Below, in pieces: positions 1 to 7,906 of a stretch of DNA of 61,535 nt. The stretch's first letter is position 1. Every line of letters begins with the position of its first letter. This stretch comes from Flavobacterium sp. ASW18X (GTDB lineage: Bacteria > Bacteroidota > Bacteroidia > Flavobacteriales > Flavobacteriaceae). A program made the position numbers and the translations under genes. Where the stretch lies: contig NZ_SWKK01000023.1 in NCBI RefSeq assembly GCF_005144745.1, forward strand, positions 1-61,535, given 5' to 3'. Under the pieces are notes generated by a model. That model did not search any database. It was given only the letters and a program-made list of their open reading frames with translations, and was not told where the DNA came from.

Positions 1-83
1 TTTGAAGTGAATTTTCTTCGTGTCATATAAGTAAATTTAAGTTTCTTTTTAAGAACTTAACCTACTGTCCTGTTTTTGGGGGG

Positions 84-668
84 ATGCTCAAACCTGTGAA
101 AACTTGGAATCCTGTAATAATTAATTTTCAGCATTTTTGGCGGTTGTGTTTAGATGCTTATCGTACACGTAGCTTCCGTGATAAGTTTAGAATTTGGTTT
201 ATGCCCACAGGCTGGCGACCAAAAGATGTAAGGATTAAGTATCCTATAAATTCTATTAAAGATGTATATGCTTATAATAAGTATTATCCTTATAATTCTA
301 CTCTATTAAAAATATATGCGGTTTTACAGTTGCTTATTACTACAATTTTATTAATGTATATGTTTGATAACTATAGTAATTTAGGATTTAGAAACCTACT
401 CGTTTTAGGTGGAATTCTTTTCCTTGGTGTATTTGGGTATACAGCAGTAATGGACAATAGTAAATACGGTTTCTATGTGGAATTGATACGGGGAATTTTA
501 GGAATTACTAGTATTCTAAGTTTACAAAAATGGGTTGAATTGCCCGCTCAAATGACAGTCAATAGCACCTATTTAATTGGGTACTTACTATTTTGTATTG
601 CAGCAGCTTACTACTTTATTTTTATTGAGAAAAAGGAAAGCATTCAAAATACTGTGGTTAGCCAATAA
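84..668 (+). CDS. Truncated sterol desaturase / alkylglycerol monooxygenase-like protein, C-terminal part only
   Basis: The 194-residue product resembles only the C-terminal third of the membrane sterol-desaturase/fatty-acid-hydroxylase family: it opens with a conserved KPVKTWNP segment, then FRIWFMPTGWRP near residue 37, then about four hydrophobic helices (residues 75-95, 102-122, 130-147, 160-183). The catalytic histidine boxes, which lie upstream in full-length members, are absent. Family-like sequence (PVFGG) continues in frame for a few codons before this ATG, up to about base 66, but an in-frame TGA lies at 3-5 and the codons between do not resemble the family. I therefore infer a 5'-truncated remnant, probably inactive as an oxygenase, although a stand-alone membrane protein is possible. 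Its 3' end overlaps the convergent acyl-CoA-binding protein gene by 11 bases. Confidence 0.6.
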   Translation: MLKPVKTWNPVIINFQHFWRLCLDAYRTRSFRDKFRIWFMPTGWRPKDVRIKYPINSIKDVYAYNKYYPYNSTLLKIYAVLQLLITTILLMYMFDNYSNLGFRNLLVLGGILFLGVFGYTAVMDNSKYGFYVELIRGILGITSILSLQKWVELPAQMTVNSTYLIGYLLFCIAAAYYFIFIEKKESIQNTVVSQ

Positions 669-927
669 ACTTTTTAACCTCTTTGTTTACTAAAGCAATA
701 TAGCTTTCCATAGCTTCTTCCTTACTTAGATTTTTAGCTTGGATTAATGCATTGGCTTTAAAGGCATTTATGAGTGGTGTTCGGCTTCCGGGATGGTTGT
801 AATTATCGTTGGCTATTCTATAATATGCATAAAGCTTTAATAGTAAATCTGCTGGTAGTGGTTTGGTGTAACTGTTGACCAAATTTACCGCATCATTAAA
901 AGCTTTATGTAATTTTTCATCACTCAT
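658..927 (-). CDS. Acyl-CoA-binding protein (ACBP family)
   Basis: This is an 89-residue soluble protein starting MSDEKLHKAF. The LLKLYAYY segment near residue 29, a downstream SRTPLINAF stretch and the final helix match the four-helix ACBP fold, which binds long-chain acyl-CoA esters in the cytosol. ACBP is usually 85-90 residues, so the length fits. I chose the ATG at 927 rather than an upstream one at 939 because the family begins at this point and the ATG overlaps the psd stop codon (ATGAGTGA), which suggests translational coupling. It is the last gene of the cdsA-psd phospholipid operon, so it plausibly buffers acyl-CoA for lipid synthesis. The tryptophan expected in the canonical KWDAW motif is not evident, so the ligand pocket may be divergent. 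Confidence 0.8.
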   Translation of the reverse strand: MSDEKLHKAFNDAVNLVNSYTKPLPADLLLKLYAYYRIANDNYNHPGSRTPLINAFKANALIQAKNLSKEEAMESYIALVNKEVKKFIG

Positions 928-1585
928 CCTTATCAGCAAGCATTGCTATACAGGTTCTAGCTCCTTTCACGGTTTGATTTAATTTAACACAAACCTTGGC
1001 ATCTAGCGGTAAAAATACATCTACTCTAGAACCAAATTTTATAAATCCTGCATCTTCTCCCTGCATAACACTATCTCCTTCTACGGCATAGTTCACAATT
1101 CTACGGGCTAGAGCACCCGCAATTTGTCGGTATAAAATTTCACCAAACTTTGGAGTTTTTAAGACTACAGTTGTTCTTTCGTTGTCCGTACTAGACTTTG
1201 GGTGCCACGCTACCAGATATTTTCCTGGATGGTATTTAGAGTAAGAAATTGTTCCGCTTGCTGGGTATCTTGTTACATGTACGTTAACAGGAGACATGAA
1301 AATAGATACCTGTTTTCTTTTCTCCTTAAAATATTCTGTTTCTTCAACCTCTTCTATAACCACAACCTTCCCGTCAACTGGAGCTATAATTTCATCAAAA
1401 TTTGGAGTTACTGGTCTTTTAGGGTTTCTAAAAAACTGAAGTATTAAAATTAAAATAACAAGTAATCCAATTTGAAGTGCATAGCGTAACCACTCTAACC
1501 CAATGTAGTATTGTGCTGCAAGTATGCCTGCAATAACTAAAATTAAGGTTGTAAAAATTATTTTTCTTCCTTCTTTATGAAACAT
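920..1585 (-). CDS. psd: Phosphatidylserine decarboxylase proenzyme
   Basis: The enzyme decarboxylates phosphatidylserine to phosphatidylethanolamine at the inner membrane, using a pyruvoyl group made by self-cleavage. Two N-terminal hydrophobic segments (about residues 9-30 and 36-53) precede FRNP, APVDGKVV (about residue 70), the SPVNVHVTRYP segment (about 100-110) and KFGSRVDVF, whose Gly-Ser (about 187-188) is the expected cleavage site giving the pyruvoyl serine. The length of about 220 residues matches the short archaeal/Bacteroidota-type PSD. An alternative ATG lies two codons upstream at 1591. The gene overlaps the end of cdsA upstream and the ACBP start downstream, so the three genes are surely cotranscribed. 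Confidence 0.93.
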   Translation of the reverse strand: MFHKEGRKIIFTTLILVIAGILAAQYYIGLEWLRYALQIGLLVILILILQFFRNPKRPVTPNFDEIIAPVDGKVVVIEEVEETEYFKEKRKQVSIFMSPVNVHVTRYPASGTISYSKYHPGKYLVAWHPKSSTDNERTTVVLKTPKFGEILYRQIAGALARRIVNYAVEGDSVMQGEDAGFIKFGSRVDVFLPLDAKVCVKLNQTVKGARTCIAMLADKDE

Positions 1586-2381
1586 ATGCAAATACCGTTA
1601 GGGTAGCGTAGGCAAAAGGAGCTGCAAATACCAAACTGTCTAAACGATCTAGGATACCTCCATGACCAGGTAGTATGGCGCCACTATCTTTTACACCTGC
1701 GCTTCTTTTAAATTTAGATTCCAATAAATCACCTAGATTACCACTTATTACTAAAATTACAGCAAGTATTAGCCATTCAAAACTATTAATACTGGTATCT
1801 AATAAAGATAACAAGTAGGCAGCTAGCAGTGCAAAAATAAAACCTCCTAGCGAACCTTCCACAGTTTTTTTAGGAGAAATTGAAGGAAATAATTTAGTTC
1901 TCCCCAAAGATTTTCCTACCAAATAAGCAAAACTATCATTTACCCATATAATGATGAAGACCCCCATTATTAGTAATTCATCAAAACCATCTAATCTGTA
2001 AGGTATTAGAGTTAGAAAAATACATCCGCCGCCAATATAGAAGATGCCATAAAGAAATTTAGAAACATCATTTAATTTATAATCTCTTCCGGCAAAAAGG
2101 TAAACCAAAAGAAAAAGGTCTACTAATAAGGTTGCCCCTAGCAAACCATAGATTGGCAGCATATCGGTGATAAAATAGATATACAGCCACCATAATGCCA
2201 AATAGGCAACAAATACATAGTATCCACGTATTTTTACTAATCGCTTAAACTCGTACAAGCAACCTAAACCAAATACCATAAATAGAAAGTCGAACGCATC
2301 TGAACTTAAAAAGATGGCGGCAAGTAATAAAAAGACGTAAACAATCCCGGTAATGGACCTTCTCAGCAGTTCTTTCATCAA
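1575..2381 (-). CDS. cdsA: Phosphatidate cytidylyltransferase (CDP-diglyceride synthase)
   Basis: CdsA makes CDP-diacylglycerol from CTP and phosphatidic acid, the precursor for phosphatidylserine and phosphatidylglycerol. The 268-residue polytopic protein has about seven hydrophobic segments and ends with the CdsA signature running from SKFKRSAGVKDSG to HGGILDRLDS (residues 222-249), which holds the conserved Asp and Lys residues of the active site. Its stop lies inside the psd start region, so CdsA product formation and the later PSD step are genetically coupled. It starts one base after the preceding LUD-domain gene ends, in the same operon as ftsH. Confidence 0.95.
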   Translation of the reverse strand: MMKELLRRSITGIVYVFLLLAAIFLSSDAFDFLFMVFGLGCLYEFKRLVKIRGYYVFVAYLALWWLYIYFITDMLPIYGLLGATLLVDLFLLVYLFAGRDYKLNDVSKFLYGIFYIGGGCIFLTLIPYRLDGFDELLIMGVFIIIWVNDSFAYLVGKSLGRTKLFPSISPKKTVEGSLGGFIFALLAAYLLSLLDTSINSFEWLILAVILVISGNLGDLLESKFKRSAGVKDSGAILPGHGGILDRLDSLVFAAPFAYATLTVFAYVS

Positions 2382-2382
2382 T

Positions 2383-2991
2383 CTAAAAATCTTCTAAGAG
2401 CAAAAGATATACATTTTTTGATGTACTGCCGTAAGAAAGAAAATCATTTTTGTTTTCTGCAGAAGGGATAAAATGTTTAATAGTAGTAATATTATCTGGG
2501 AGTTGCTTTGGATAGCGTTTTTTAATTACTTTGAGCGCCTCGCTAATATTTTCTACCATTTGGCTTGTAGTAGCAAATATTATTATGTTCGAGGGTAATT
2601 CTTTTAGTTTTTTCTCCATGATTTGATTGCTACAGACTAGTATAGAGCCATCATGAGCAATTAAATGTTCACAGGTGGTAAAAAAGATATCAGAGTCGTT
2701 TCTATTGGCAGTAAATTTTATGCGTTCTGTGGCAAAACGTTCATTAATACGTTTGTCTAAGGTATAAAAATGACTGTTTTGCCAGTTATTCTCTGCAAGT
2801 ATATTTTGTAACGCTTCTTGTACTTCATCAAAATTTTCACAGTAAATAAATTTACCTCCGTTTTTCTTAAAATAGATGGTAAATTTTTCGTCTGCGGGAA
2901 TCCTGATATCGGGCATATGTTCCCCACGAGTTTCCAATGTTTCTTTGGATACTTTTTTGCCACCGCCAAAAAGTCTATCAAATATGCCCAT
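2383..2991 (-). CDS. LUD-domain (LutC/YkgG-type) protein of unknown role
   Basis: The 202-residue protein begins MGIFDRLFGGGKK and carries a LUD-like alpha/beta domain with a IIIFATTSQMVENI segment, as in LutC/YkgG and the related Bacteroidota proteins. Characterised LutC members belong to lactate-oxidising complexes together with LutA and LutB iron-sulfur proteins, but neither partner is here. I prefer the ATG at 2991 over one at 3036 because the family begins with this short basic N terminus. The gene sits between ftsH and cdsA with only one base to cdsA, so it is expressed with membrane quality control and phospholipid synthesis. Its biochemical function is not known to me. Confidence 0.72.
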   Translation of the reverse strand: MGIFDRLFGGGKKVSKETLETRGEHMPDIRIPADEKFTIYFKKNGGKFIYCENFDEVQEALQNILAENNWQNSHFYTLDKRINERFATERIKFTANRNDSDIFFTTCEHLIAHDGSILVCSNQIMEKKLKELPSNIIIFATTSQMVENISEALKVIKKRYPKQLPDNITTIKHFIPSAENKNDFLSYGSTSKNVYLLLLEDF

Positions 2992-3077
2992 GAAATAAGT
3001 ATTCCTATAAGTTAAGTATCGTTCATTTGGGGACAATGACGCAATTACTTTGTAATGTCTGTTCTGATGGTTTACTC

Positions 3078-5057
3078 TTAAATACTAGGAGTTTCATTAA
3101 TAGTTTCCTCTGTAGGAGTGTTACTATCATTATTTTCATTTTTGTCAAATGGTCTCTTGCCAAAAATTTTCTCCAAATCGTCTTTAAAAATAACCTCTTT
3201 TTCTAATAAGCGCTCTGCTAACTCTGTAAGCTTATCCTTATTATCAATTAAAAGCTTAATAGCTCTTTGGTATTGCTCCTCAATGATTTTAGATATTTCT
3301 GTGTCAATTTTCTGCGCAGTTTCTTCACTGTAAGGTTTAGAGAAACCGTATTCATTTTGACCAGAAGAGTCATAATAGGTAATATTACCAAGAGTATCAT
3401 TAAGACCATAGATAGTAACCATTGCTCTAGCTTGCTTAGTTACTTTTTCTAAATCAGATAAAGCTCCTGTAGAAATCTTATCGAACATTACTTTTTCTGC
3501 AGCTCTACCGCCCATGGTGGCACACATTTCGTCTAACATTTGTTCTGGTCTAACAATAAGGCGTTCTTCTGGAAGATACCAGGCAGCACCCAAAGACTGA
3601 CCTCTTGGAACTATGGTTACTTTTACCAAAGGAGCAGCATGTTCTGTCATCCAACTAACGGTAGCGTGGCCTGCTTCATGGTAAGCAATTGTTTTCTTTT
3701 CTTCTGGAGTAATGATTTTGTTCTTTTTCTCCAAACCACCAACAATTCTATCTACGGCATCCAAGAAATCTTGCTTAGTTACCGCTTTACGTTCTTTACG
3801 TGCAGCAATTAAAGCAGCTTCATTACAAACGTTGGCAATATCTGCCCCAGAGAATCCAGGAGTTTGTTTAGCAAGGAAATCTAAATCCAATGTTTCTGCT
3901 GTTTTAATAGGTCTAAGGTGAACTTCAAATATTTCTTTACGTTCCCGGATATCCGGAAGGTCTACATAAATCTGCCTATCAAAACGACCAGCACGCATTA
4001 AAGCTTTATCCAAAACATCTGCACGGTTAGTAGCAGCCAATACAATTACGTTAGTGTTGGTGCCAAAACCATCCATTTCGGTCAGTAGCTGGTTTAAGGT
4101 ATTTTCGCGCTCATCGTTAGAACCTGTAAAATTATTTTTACCTCTTGCCCTACCAATAGCATCTATCTCATCTATGAAAATGATAGCAGGCGATTTATCC
4201 TTTGCTTGTTTAAATAGGTCTCTTACTCTAGAGGCTCCTACACCTACAAACATTTCTACAAAATCAGAACCAGATAATGAAAAGAAAGGCACTTTAGCTT
4301 CACCCGCAACTGCTTTTGCAAGTAAAGTTTTACCTGTTCCAGGAGGGCCAACTAAAAGGGCTCCTTTAGGAATTTTACCTCCTAAAGAGGTATATTTATC
4401 TGGGTTTCTTAAGAATTCCACAATTTCTTGTACTTCTTCTTTAGCACCTTCTAAACCAGCTACATCTTTAAAAGAAGTTCTAGTGTCTGTTTTTTCATCA
4501 AACAACTTAGCTTTAGACTTGCCAATGTTAAATATTTGACCTCCAGCACCACCACCGGCACCTCCAGACATTCTACGCATTAGATAAATCCAAATTCCAA
4601 TGATTAAAACAAAGGGGAGTAGAGACAATAGTAGGTCTCCAAAAATGTTAGATTCCGTATCAAACTCAACAATAGTATCTAAATTGTTTTCTTTTTTGAT
4701 GTCTGAAATTTCATTCTGAAAAATTTGTAAATCTCCGTAATCTAAAATATACTGCGGCACCATACCTGCAGACGGAATTAAAGATTTTTCTGATACACCT
4801 TTGTGTATTTCTTTGCTTAGCGCCTCTTGCTTTAAAAATATTTTAGCCTTACGAGTGTTGGTGATGATAACAATTTTATCAATATCTCCATTACGTAAAA
4901 ACTCTTGCATTTCTGATGTTGTAGTTTTCTCCGTGTTGGAAAAAGCTGCACTACCAAAAAATTGAAAGCCCAAAATTAGGGCAATGATTACACCATATAT
5001 CCACCAAGAACTAAAACGGGGTTTTTTGGGTGTGTTGGGATTGTTTTCTCTAGCCAT
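3078..5057 (-). CDS. ftsH: ATP-dependent zinc metalloprotease FtsH
   Basis: FtsH is a membrane-anchored hexameric AAA+ protease that extracts and degrades misfolded membrane proteins and short-lived regulators. The 659-residue protein has a transmembrane helix at about 18-36, a periplasmic domain, a second helix at about 141-160 followed by a glycine-rich linker, Walker A GPPGTGKT (237-244), Walker B IIFIDEIDA (about 292-300), the SRH arginine region near 355-361, and the zinc motif HEAGH (460-464). The acidic, Asn/Thr-rich tail is a species-specific extension. It starts 6 bases after rsfS ends, in one operon driven from the rsfS promoter. Confidence 0.98.
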   Translation of the reverse strand: MARENNPNTPKKPRFSSWWIYGVIIALILGFQFFGSAAFSNTEKTTTSEMQEFLRNGDIDKIVIITNTRKAKIFLKQEALSKEIHKGVSEKSLIPSAGMVPQYILDYGDLQIFQNEISDIKKENNLDTIVEFDTESNIFGDLLLSLLPFVLIIGIWIYLMRRMSGGAGGGAGGQIFNIGKSKAKLFDEKTDTRTSFKDVAGLEGAKEEVQEIVEFLRNPDKYTSLGGKIPKGALLVGPPGTGKTLLAKAVAGEAKVPFFSLSGSDFVEMFVGVGASRVRDLFKQAKDKSPAIIFIDEIDAIGRARGKNNFTGSNDERENTLNQLLTEMDGFGTNTNVIVLAATNRADVLDKALMRAGRFDRQIYVDLPDIRERKEIFEVHLRPIKTAETLDLDFLAKQTPGFSGADIANVCNEAALIAARKERKAVTKQDFLDAVDRIVGGLEKKNKIITPEEKKTIAYHEAGHATVSWMTEHAAPLVKVTIVPRGQSLGAAWYLPEERLIVRPEQMLDEMCATMGGRAAEKVMFDKISTGALSDLEKVTKQARAMVTIYGLNDTLGNITYYDSSGQNEYGFSKPYSEETAQKIDTEISKIIEEQYQRAIKLLIDNKDKLTELAERLLEKEVIFKDDLEKIFGKRPFDKNENNDSNTPTEETINETPSI

Positions 5058-5063
5058 TCTTTT

Positions 5064-5438
5064 TTAATTATAGCTGCTCTCGACCATAGTTACTTTGGCA
5101 TCTCCCCAAAGACCTTCTATATCGTAATACTCACGAACATGCTTTTGGAATACGTGAACAACAACATTAACATAATCCATTAGTACCCATTCTGCATTAT
5201 CAGAACCTTCTATATGCCATGGTTTATCCTTAATGGCTTTACTTACGGTTTTTTGAATGGAAGATACTATGGCGTTGACGTGGGTGTTGGATGTTCCGTT
5301 ACAGATAACAAAGTAGTCGCAAACCGTATTTTCTATTTCTCTTAAATCTAATAGGTTTATATCTATTCCTTTTACATCTTCTATACCTGCGATGATTAAG
5401 GCAATTAGTTCATCTGCACTAGCTTTGTTTTTCTGCAT
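5064..5438 (-). CDS. rsfS: Ribosome silencing factor RsfS (YbeB/Iojap family)
   Basis: RsfS binds ribosomal protein uL14 and blocks joining of the 30S and 50S subunits under nutrient limitation. The 124-residue protein shows the family core: DYFVICNGTSNTHVNAI (about residues 40-56), the KPWHIEG segment, and WVLMDYVNVVVHVFQ followed by REYYDIEGLWGDA near the C terminus. It is the first gene of the ftsH-cdsA-psd operon and is divergent from birA across a 93-base gap that carries a clear promoter. Confidence 0.95.
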   Translation of the reverse strand: MQKNKASADELIALIIAGIEDVKGIDINLLDLREIENTVCDYFVICNGTSNTHVNAIVSSIQKTVSKAIKDKPWHIEGSDNAEWVLMDYVNVVVHVFQKHVREYYDIEGLWGDAKVTMVESSYN

Positions 5439-5458
5439 CCAATAATTTTAAATTTTTA

Positions 5459-5487
5459 CAAAGTTATTATTTTTTTGTTTTGCTCAA
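5459..5487 (-). promoter_or_regulatory. Promoter of the rsfS-ftsH-cdsA-psd operon
   Basis: On the minus strand a TTG (-33 element, 5487-5485) is followed after exactly 18 bases by TAACTTTG (5466-5459), a perfect match to the Bacteroidota -7 consensus TAnnTTTG. It lies just upstream of the rsfS start in the rsfS/birA divergent gap. Seen by pattern matching only. Confidence 0.6.
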
Positions 5488-5531
5488 TTGAGTTTTTAAC
5501 ATAACATTGAAACTGCAATTAAGAGAACCAC

Positions 5532-6263
5532 ATGCAAATAATCAAACTTAGTGCCACGGAATCTACCAATTTGTATTTAAAACAACTTGTTTTGGATACC
5601 CCCGTTTCAGATTTTACTCTGGTAAGTTGTGATGAACAGACTCAAGGTAGGGGGCAAGTAGGGAATACATGGCAGTCTGAACCCTTTAAAAACCTAACAT
5701 TAAGTGTGTTAAAGAATTTTGATGCTTTGCATGTTGAGGATTTTTTTTATTTAAATTGTGTGGTGTCTTTAGCAATAGCAAAGACCTTGAAAGACCTGTC
5801 AGTTGGGCGTGTCAGGGTAAAATGGCCTAACGACATTATGGCAGGCAATAAAAAAATATGTGGAATTCTCATAGAAAACCTATTGCAAACTGGCCATATT
5901 AAAAAATCGATTATTGGTATTGGCTTAAATGTTAATCAGGAATCTTTTAACAATTTGCCCAGTGCAACTTCTGTTTTACTTCAAACTGGCAAAGAAAAAG
6001 ATAGAGAAGAAGTACTACAAATCCTCATTAAAAATTTAAAGGAGTGTTTTACAATTTATCCTGTATCTAAATACGAATTCTTAAAGAAGGAGTATGAAAA
6101 TTTATTATTTAGAAGAGGGACGGTGTCTACCTTTAAGGACACCCATAAAAAACAATTTAGTGCTGTAATTTTAGGAGTGTCCCTCGAGGGTAGATTGCAA
6201 TTGCAATTAGAAGACGATAGTATAAAAGACTATGCCTTTAAGGAGGTGCAATTGTGTTACTGA
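5532..6263 (+). CDS. birA: Biotin--[acetyl-CoA-carboxylase] ligase
   Basis: BirA activates biotin with ATP and transfers it to the lysine of biotin carboxyl carrier domains; here an obvious client is the pyruvate carboxylase encoded at 16845. The 243-residue protein contains the catalytic core motifs STNLYLK (about residues 10-16), the biotinyl-AMP loop QGRGQVGNTW (about 37-46), KWPNDIM and the KKICGILIE segment (about 110-125). No N-terminal winged-helix DNA-binding domain is present, so it is a monofunctional ligase and not a biotin repressor. Its last 7 bases overlap the end of the convergent SRPBCC gene. Confidence 0.95.
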   Translation: MQIIKLSATESTNLYLKQLVLDTPVSDFTLVSCDEQTQGRGQVGNTWQSEPFKNLTLSVLKNFDALHVEDFFYLNCVVSLAIAKTLKDLSVGRVRVKWPNDIMAGNKKICGILIENLLQTGHIKKSIIGIGLNVNQESFNNLPSATSVLLQTGKEKDREEVLQILIKNLKECFTIYPVSKYEFLKKEYENLLFRRGTVSTFKDTHKKQFSAVILGVSLEGRLQLQLEDDSIKDYAFKEVQLCY

Positions 6264-6655
6264 CCTATTTTATCCATGTTTGTAGTAAGAGTGTCCATAA
6301 AGTTGGTGATAGGCTTTTTTATCATCATAGCCATCATCGCGTTAAATTCGCCCTCAAAGCTTAGTGTAACTTCACTCTCACGGGTCGCTATTTCTTCAAT
6401 GTCTGCCGTTAAGCTAAATGGTAATTTGTCAGAGGCAGCTCCTAGAATAACTTTAGAATTAGGAATCTGCTCTTTTAATCTTAAAATAATCTCTGGCATA
6501 CCTTTTAAAGCAAACTTAAAAGTGTTTTCGTCTAACACTTCAAATTTGTCAATATTATCTGGCATTAAAACTTTAAAGTTTTTGATGTCTGATAAAAAGA
6601 TAAACACTTGTTCCGCACTTTGATTTACGGTTTTTTTAGGGGTCTCTATGTGCAT
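6257..6655 (-). CDS. SRPBCC-family protein (START-like lipid-binding fold)
   Basis: The 132-residue protein starts MHIETPKKTVNQSAEQVF and has the pattern of the SRPBCC/polyketide-cyclase-like fold: an N-terminal strand, VFIFLSDIKNFKVLMP helix region, a central antiparallel sheet, and a long C-terminal helix with an unusual run of methionines (FNAMMAMMIKKPITNFMD). Such proteins bind hydrophobic ligands, but the ligand cannot be predicted. The ATG at 6655 was chosen over 6673 because the latter would overlap pyrE and precedes the conserved start. It follows pyrE by 5 bases and is probably cotranscribed with it. Confidence 0.75.
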   Translation of the reverse strand: MHIETPKKTVNQSAEQVFIFLSDIKNFKVLMPDNIDKFEVLDENTFKFALKGMPEIILRLKEQIPNSKVILGAASDKLPFSLTADIEEIATRESEVTLSFEGEFNAMMAMMIKKPITNFMDTLTTNMDKIGQ

Positions 6656-6660
6656 ATTGC

Positions 6661-7302
6661 TTAGGGTTTCCAATTAGCAGGGGCTTCTCGCCACTCTAAA
6701 AGGGTTTTTAGTTGTTCTTCTTTAACGTAATGGGTTTCTGATGCTTGCTCAATTAAATGATGATAATCACTTAATGTATGCAGTTCAAGCTCTGCAGCGT
6801 TAAAGTTTTCTGCAGCAGCGGGGAATCCGTAGGTGAATATAGCAAGCATGCCTTTTACTTCTGCACCTGCGTTTTCTAAGGCAGTTACAGCATTTAAACT
6901 GCTCTTACCTGTGCTGATTAAGTCTTCTATTACTACTACCGTTTTACCTTTCTCTAAATACCCTTCTATCTGGTTTTGTCTACCATGAGATTTGGGTTCT
7001 GGACGTACGTAGACAAAAGGCAAACCTAGCGCTTCTGCTACTAAAATGCCTATACCTATGGCGCCAGTAGCTACCCCAGCAATAACGTCTGGTTTACCAT
7101 ACAATTTTTCAACTTGTTTTGCCATTTCTTCCCTTACGTAATTACGTATTTTAGGGTAAGAGAGTAAAATTCTATTGTCACAATAGATGGGAGATTGCCA
7201 GCCAGATGCCCAAGTAAAGGGGTTTTCTGGACTCAACTTAATTGCATTAATTTGCAGCAAAAGTTCGGCAGTTTTTTTAGCACTGTTCTTATCCAAAATC
7301 AT
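6661..7302 (-). CDS. pyrE: Orotate phosphoribosyltransferase
   Basis: PyrE joins orotate to PRPP to form OMP in de novo pyrimidine synthesis. The 213-residue protein has the WASGWQSPIYCDNR substrate segment (about 31-44), the IAGVATGAIGIG loop, RPEPKSHGRQNQIEG (the flexible catalytic loop) and the PRPP-binding motif VVVIEDLISTGKS (about 122-134). Its ATG (7302-7300) lies only 7 bases from the ATG of the divergent NUDIX gene, so its promoter must sit within that gene. Confidence 0.96.
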   Translation of the reverse strand: MILDKNSAKKTAELLLQINAIKLSPENPFTWASGWQSPIYCDNRILLSYPKIRNYVREEMAKQVEKLYGKPDVIAGVATGAIGIGILVAEALGLPFVYVRPEPKSHGRQNQIEGYLEKGKTVVVIEDLISTGKSSLNAVTALENAGAEVKGMLAIFTYGFPAAAENFNAAELELHTLSDYHHLIEQASETHYVKEEQLKTLLEWREAPANWKP

Positions 7303-7309
7303 GCGGCAA

Positions 7310-7906
7310 ATGTATAAAGTTTTTGTGAATGAAGCGCCCCTTTATTTAACCAATAAAAAACCCAAAAATACAACGGTAAGGGTATTTAATATAGAGGAAA
7401 TTAAAATACAAGATGTTCTTCAGCACTATTTAGATGGTACCTTAAAAGAAACTTATCTTTTAGATCCTAACGGAGCAATTCTGTCAGAATTTACAAAAGA
7501 AATACCTTTTGTAGATGCTGCTGGTGGATTGGTTAAAAATCCTAAGGGCAAAGTACTTTTTATATTTAGAAATGGTGTTTGGGATTTGCCTAAGGGCAAG
7601 TTAGAAGAAGGAGAGCGTATTGAGGATGCGGCATTAAGAGAAGTAGAAGAAGAAACTGGAGTAGCTAATTTAGTTTTAGGCGATTTTTTACAAACTACCT
7701 ACCATGTCTTTAAGCGAAAAGGAAAGTTTAAGTTAAAGCGGACCTATTGGTACCAAATGTCTACGGATTATGATAAAAAACTTGTTCCTCAGCTAGAAGA
7801 GGGTATTACCAAAGTAAAATGGAAAGGGCCTCGTAAGACACGAAAAGCCCTCAAAAATACCTACGAAAACATCAAATTGTTGTTTGATGCGGACTTATTG
7901 GATTAA
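7310..7906 (+). CDS. NUDIX hydrolase
   Basis: The 198-residue cytosolic protein has an N-terminal domain of about 70 residues and a NUDIX domain with a complete box, from GKLEEGERIEDAA through REVEEETGV (about residues 95-117), which binds the metal for hydrolysis of a nucleoside-diphosphate-linked substrate. The following KRTYWYQM and EGITKVKW segments are typical of the diadenosine-polyphosphate/MutT-like subgroup, but the substrate cannot be named from sequence. I start at the ATG at 7310 (MYKVFVNEAPLYL); an in-frame start at 7187 would lie within pyrE and adds non-homologous residues. Its 3' end overlaps the convergent peptidase gene by 12 bases. Confidence 0.88.
   Translation: MYKVFVNEAPLYLTNKKPKNTTVRVFNIEEIKIQDVLQHYLDGTLKETYLLDPNGAILSEFTKEIPFVDAAGGLVKNPKGKVLFIFRNGVWDLPKGKLEEGERIEDAALREVEEETGVANLVLGDFLQTTYHVFKRKGKFKLKRTYWYQMSTDYDKKLVPQLEEGITKVKWKGPRKTRKALKNTYENIKLLFDADLLD

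Noticed and set aside
1-30. End of an upstream gene (nine codons and TAA in frame 1)
   Set aside because: Too short to support; no recognisable residues.
4054-4539. 161-codon plus-strand ORF opposite ftsH
   Set aside because: It is antisense to the AAA+ core of ftsH and its composition follows from the codon use of ftsH. No family similarity, signal or start context.
7187-7309. Upstream start for the NUDIX gene
   Set aside because: It would overlap pyrE antisense by 116 bases and adds residues without similarity; the ATG at 7310 fits the domain boundary.
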